A stretch of 40,469 nt of DNA from CAIWHR01 sp040006895 (GTDB taxonomy: Bacteria; Pseudomonadota; Gammaproteobacteria; Burkholderiales; Casimicrobiaceae): contig JBDTWB010000011.1 in assembly GCA_040006895.1 (NCBI GenBank), positions 1 to 40,469 on the forward strand, given 5' to 3'. Numbering within the stretch: position 1 is the first letter of the stretch; every line of letters starts with the position of its first letter. The notes below the pieces were generated by a model that was given only the letters and a program-made list of their open reading frames with translations, had not been told where the DNA came from and made no database searches. Made by a program: the position numbers and the translations under genes. Shown in pieces: positions 38,401 to 40,469 of this stretch.

Positions 38401-40469
38401 GGCGGGCTCGCGCTGGCGAGCTGCAGGGTGTAGCCGTCCGTGTCCACGTAACAGGCGTTGCCACCCGGAACGTTGGCGGTGGAGAAGGTGAGGGGCGTAG
38501 GCGACGTACTGGTGATCGCGCCGTTCGCGACCAGGGTGCGCAGGTCGAGCGGGAGCTTGAACTGGCCGATGGTCGGGAAGTTCGGCTGGAACGTGATGAC
38601 TGGAACGGCCGGGTGAATCGTGACTTTGAGTACTTGCCGGTCCTGCTGCGGCGGTGCGCTGCCGTCGAGCACGTCGGCGGAAACGTAGAAGTCGCCCCAG
38701 TACTTGGGCGTGAACGACAGCCGCGCGGTGCGGGTCGACGTGCCATCGTCGGCGAGGCCGATCGCGGGAGTGGAGGGTGAAGTCGGCGGGGGACACGCGA
38801 TAAAGGCCTGTGCTGCAGCGGTGTTACGGCCGACGATGAGATCGGTGCCGGGGCCCCAGTCGCCGCTGAGTTGCTTGGGCCCGAACAGCGTCTCGGTGAC
38901 TGTATTGATGAAATAGTTGCCCACGGCCCCGATCGTCGGCCCCGGATTGCTCGTGCCGTCCAGCACTGTGTTGCCAAAGCGATCGGTACAGGTCGCCGTG
39001 CCGCTGACCGGGCCGACCCCACCCAGCGTGAGGACCGATAGCGCCGTCGACGCCAATGCGCGTCGATTCGGGTCGTCGGCGAAGGAGAGGGTCCGGATCG
39101 CGAACGGTCCGCCGACGCCGCTCGCGTCGGCGCCGAGGGGCTTCACGCCCCACTGGAGCAGCTCGGCGGGATCGGGCGGCGGGCTGTCGCCGGTGGCGAT
39201 CGCCCGCAGGGTCACGTAGGCGCGCTCGCCGGGCGCCAGGGAAATGGTCGCGGCCTTGGGATCGAAAGGCAGCGATGCCCCGAGGGTCGGATCATTGGGG
39301 TCGATGATCGGCACACTGCCGACGTTGGAGATGTCGGCGATGGTCTGGAGCAGCCCGATGCGCACCGCGTTGCCGGTGGTCGATGCCACTGTCGTCGGCG
39401 GAATCGCCACCGGCACGAAGGCGACCTTGCGGATCACGAGTTGGAGGGTGTAGCCCGGCGGCGTGGTGCATACGTGGGTCGTTGGGTTGCATATCGCACC
39501 GCTGAGCAGCATCTTGAACGACAGCGTGGTATCGGTGTTGCCCCGGTTGCGGATGGTGAACGTGGTGTCGCGGAAGTTGCTGTTTCCGAGGTCGGCCGGC
39601 GTGAAGGCCGTGTTGGCGAGCTCTGTCGACGCCACCTCGATCGAGCGCAGCGCGTTCGGATCGCCGCGATCGGTCGGATCACCGAGCGGCGAGTTGCTCA
39701 GCACGACATTACTGAGCGCATTGTTCGACAGGGCGTTGTTCGACAGCGCCGCATTGCTCAGGGCGACGTTCGACAGCACCGCATTGGAAAGCACGTTGTT
39801 GGACAGTACTGCATTGGACAGGGCGTTGGTCGGATCGAGATTCGACAGCACGACGTTGGTCAGTGCGTTGTTCGACAGGACTGCGTTGCTCAGGGCGACG
39901 TTCGCGGGATCCAGGTTGGTCAGGGGCGCATTGATCGCGGTGTTGGACAGCGCGACGTTGCTCAGAACCACGTTGCTCAGCACGACATTGCTAAGCACGT
40001 TGTTGGAAAGCACATTGTTCGACAGCGCGGCATTCGACAGGACAACGTTCGACAGCACTGCGTTGGTCAGCGCGTCGTTGGACAGCGCGTTGGTGATCGC
40101 CGCATTGGACGGGTCGAGGTTGGACAGGACTGCATTGCTCAGGACGACGTTCGACAGCACGGCGTTGGTCAGTGCGTTGTTCGAGAGGACGTTGTTGCTG
40201 AGGGCGTTGTTGGAGAGAGCGTTGTTGGTGAGCACCGCATTCGACAGGACGACGGCCCCGAGGTTGTCGTTGGCGAGGTCTTGTGCGGTGCCATCGGTGT
40301 TGGTGACGAATGCTGCGGTCGGGTCGGGATTGAGCACCACCTGCGAGCTATAGGCCGGTGCGGGCGATGCGCTGGAAACACCGACTGCGAGGCGGGCCTT
40401 CGGCGTGGTGGCGCTCCCGCGGACCCACAGGGTCACGGTCGACGATGACTTGGGCTGGATCACGATCTG
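35484..40469 (-). CDS. Giant multidomain surface/secreted protein: pentapeptide-like solenoid, Ig-like repeats, kelch repeats (5' end outside window)
   Basis: At least 1,661 codons; the frame is open to the right edge, so the true start and any signal peptide are unseen. Numbering from the first in-window GTG (40463): a beta-rich edge (1-65); 38 units [NAV][AV]L[ST]N (71-257); beta-sandwich regions (about 270-610) with NRGNTDTTLSFKMLLSG; five Ig-like repeats of 85-100 residues (about 620-1087) each ending YN.AP and V.I.KADQ; an MBG-type domain (about 1088-1184); a carboxypeptidase-regulatory-like segment; seven kelch motifs (1286-1648, ARxxHTATLLxDGRVLIAGG); and a tail GPPPPPPPGP. No membrane anchor or sorting motif is visible at the C-terminus. 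Paired cysteines suggest an oxidising compartment. Likely adhesin, polysaccharide-binding or matrix protein; function is unknown. Confidence 0.88.
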   Translation of the reverse strand, partial: QIVIQPKSSSTVTLWVRGSATTPKARLAVGVSSASPAPAYSSQVVLNPDPTAAFVTNTDGTAQDLANDNLGAVVLSNAVLTNNALSNNALSNNVLSNNALTNAVLSNVVLSNAVLSNLDPSNAAITNALSNDALTNAVLSNVVLSNAALSNNVLSNNVLSNVVLSNVVLSNVALSNTAINAPLTNLDPANVALSNAVLSNNALTNVVLSNLDPTNALSNAVLSNNVLSNAVLSNVALSNAALSNNALSNNALSNVVLSNSPLGDPTDRGDPNALRSIEVASTELANTAFTPADLGNSNFRDTTFTIRNRGNTDTTLSFKMLLSGAICNPTTHVCTTPPGYTLQLVIRKVAFVPVAIPPTTVASTTGNAVRIGLLQTIADISNVGSVPIIDPNDPTLGASLPFDPKAATISLAPGERAYVTLRAIATGDSPPPDPAELLQWGVKPLGADASGVGGPFAIRTLSFADDPNRRALASTALSVLTLGGVGPVSGTATCTDRFGNTVLDGTSNPGPTIGAVGNYFINTVTETLFGPKQLSGDWGPGTDLIVGRNTAAAQAFIACPPPTSPSTPAIGLADDGTSTRTARLSFTPKYWGDFYVSADVLDGSAPPQQDRQVLKVTIHPAVPVITFQPNFPTIGQFKLPLDLRTLVANGAITSTSPTPLTFSTANVPGGNACYVDTDGYTLQLASASPPNCIFNVSQVGNETYAPITQSSPAIFIVIQRADQVIAFAVPVDDAYAYQQGPIVLGATLTSPTAPDSGLPVTFTSTTPMVCATGGTNGTMVSIIGAGLCTIDASAPGNHEYNAPPQVEHSFNIRKADQNLAFPQVVPQVFQQAFGAPVGSSSPTAAPSTIPIVVASTTPAVCTVNGTTLAVLAAGDCGLTATQGGDSNYNPAPQQAQVVVIQKANQAISFPQITPRSFNQSFSAVATSSSLTAIASGIPIVFASTTPSICTVSGNTVSALAAGACALTADQAGNGNYNAAPQQTQSVTIQKADQALTFGPPPSSPTFGDPAFTVSATSASPTAPPPTDPPLSLPVVFTVPVTTTICSVSGNSVTILAAGLCTVEANQAGDANYNVAPPKSLDVTIAKAKFNLTATVTPTTIVYGDDVDPAPKTLVTYGFSYASVPAAASCLTGTTADMSMSGQPTASPADAGVYTITPAITPAAVLASCDVVPITAQLTVSPAPLAFTIAPIYFTPYTSPTTASTIAGTVHRADKPSIFSTDPVTIAIVAPASSDPATPAGPDGAFTLDKTLETGSYQLAFTQPVTGMNFIAPTAAQSTLRVEGFVAAGSMTEARARHTATLLADGRVLIAGGFTGVPQVVRSTVEIYCPDTMSSPSLADCPAGTGVFSTMAPLATAAEGHTATRLVNGTVLKVGGRSNQVELFDPLTNTWSTRTPLPEARTFHTATLLVDGRVMIAGGQDAAGATLDTTLVFAADGSGYTPGPLLTAARESHDARLLGDGRVLLAGGRFNNGSGYTVLASAEIYDPAATTCPPSIVGCTTATGSMAAARFASSAASLADGRIVVAGGLDGSMPTATLLATAEVFSPVSGTWTAIGTMSQARRSFALVRLFDDSWLASGGFGTSAARVTPAESLDPDLLVFDAAGDMLTARARHRATRLLDGRVLITGGTIDDSVVPGGSADTAIGNAELYLGPPPPPPPGP
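35490..36608 (-). repeat. Seven kelch repeats (beta-propeller) in the giant protein
   Basis: Seven motifs of the type A-R-x-x-H-T-A-T-x-L-x-D-G-R-V-L-I-A-G-G recur every 45-60 residues. Examples are EARARHTATLLADGRVLIAG, EARTFHTATLLVDGRVMIAG and TARARHRATRLLDGRVLITG; the fifth and sixth are degenerate. Seven motifs fit one seven-bladed propeller. The last strand (NAELYLG) may complete the first blade. In bacterial extracellular proteins such propellers bind sugars or proteins. Confidence 0.85.
36912..38606 (-). repeat. Tandem Ig-like repeats plus MBG-type domain in the giant protein
   Basis: Five modules of 85-100 residues in a row (about residues 620-1087) share a start ITF/IAF/LAF/ISF/LTF, a core VxxASTTPxxC, and an end YNxAPQQxxxVxIxKADQ. 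A sixth module (about 1088-1184) looks like an MBG_2-type domain (TPTTIVYGDDVDPAPK and VYTITPAI). Modules 3 and 4 are the most alike, suggesting recent duplication. They probably form an extended stalk. Confidence 0.8.
39693..40253 (-). repeat. 38 tandem Asn-ended pentapeptide units (15-bp repeat) in the giant protein
   Basis: 561 bases encode 38 units of consensus [NAV][AV]L[ST]N. Four units are one residue short (ALSN or PLTN type), and three are replaced by LDP[SAT]N, at residues 116-120, 184-188 and 209-213. Leu is at the centre of almost all units, as in pentapeptide repeats, but an invariant Asn stands at the last position. At DNA level it is a degenerate 15-bp tandem repeat, GC-rich with frequent GTTCGACAG or GTTGGACAG on the plus strand. 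Confidence 0.9.

Noticed and set aside
39693..40253. Possible CRISPR array or non-coding tandem repeat
   Set aside because: The unit is 15 bp with no spacers, stays in frame, and encodes a regular five-residue peptide in a long open frame.

Overview
This is 40.5 kb of GC-rich, densely packed bacterial chromosome. The gene content points to a betaproteobacterium: a yciB-bolA-PpiC-type isomerase operon, a PP0621-family gene abutting pilS-pilR, a PhaM-type PHA granule protein, tctBA-type tricarboxylate transporter genes, full-length PurL and AmpD. No rRNA, tRNA, insertion sequence, phage gene or CRISPR array was seen. The species cannot be named from the sequence.

Layout. (1) 0.2-2.9 kb: a CopD-like membrane protein and molybdenum-cofactor genes mobB, moaD and moaE, with an outer-membrane beta-barrel gene between mobB and moaD. 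(2) 3.0-7.1 kb: a six-gene, mostly overlapping sugar-acid operon (dgoK, dgoA, a kdgK-like PfkB kinase, an SDR dehydrogenase, a small conserved protein, a cupin dioxygenase-like protein). It should convert 2-keto-3-deoxy sugar acids to pyruvate plus glyceraldehyde-3-phosphate. (3) 7.2-8.9 kb: crcB (fluoride exporter), a DUF190 gene and a quinone oxidoreductase. (4) 8.9-16.6 kb: the NAD(P)HX repair enzyme Nnr, divergent from purL, then a PaaY-like gamma-carbonic-anhydrase fold protein and an amidase. (5) 16.7-20.4 kb, minus strand: a gamma-glutamyltransferase-like hydrolase and tctBA without tctC. (6) 20.5-22.4 kb, minus strand: yciB-bolA-ppi, with a clear extended -10 promoter and a clear intrinsic terminator. 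(7) 22.6-29.4 kb, minus strand: a seven-gene run of FAD oxidoreductase, PP0621 protein, PilS, PilR, an unknown protein, AmpD and a ligase-associated-type exonuclease. (8) 29.5-35.4 kb: PhaM-like protein, glutathione transferase, PEBP protein, a convergent M61 peptidase, and a class III cyclase fused to TolB-like and TPR domains. (9) 35.5-40.5 kb, minus strand: the 3' part of a giant gene running off the right edge.

The most unusual object is that giant gene. At least 1,661 codons are visible without the N-terminus. It encodes 38 tandem five-residue units of an Asn-ended variant (consensus [NAV][AV]L[ST]N), then beta-sandwich material, five Ig-like repeats each with a conserved Cys pair, an MBG-type domain, and seven kelch motifs ending in a proline tail. 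It looks like a secreted or surface protein. Combining a pentapeptide-like solenoid, an Ig stalk and a kelch propeller in one chain is the best candidate here for something undescribed.

Most of the rest is housekeeping or metabolic. Points worth a second look are the sugar-acid operon with two kinases and one aldolase, the structured crcB leader, the hairpin cluster at 22.4-22.5 kb, and several unusual or translationally coupled starts.
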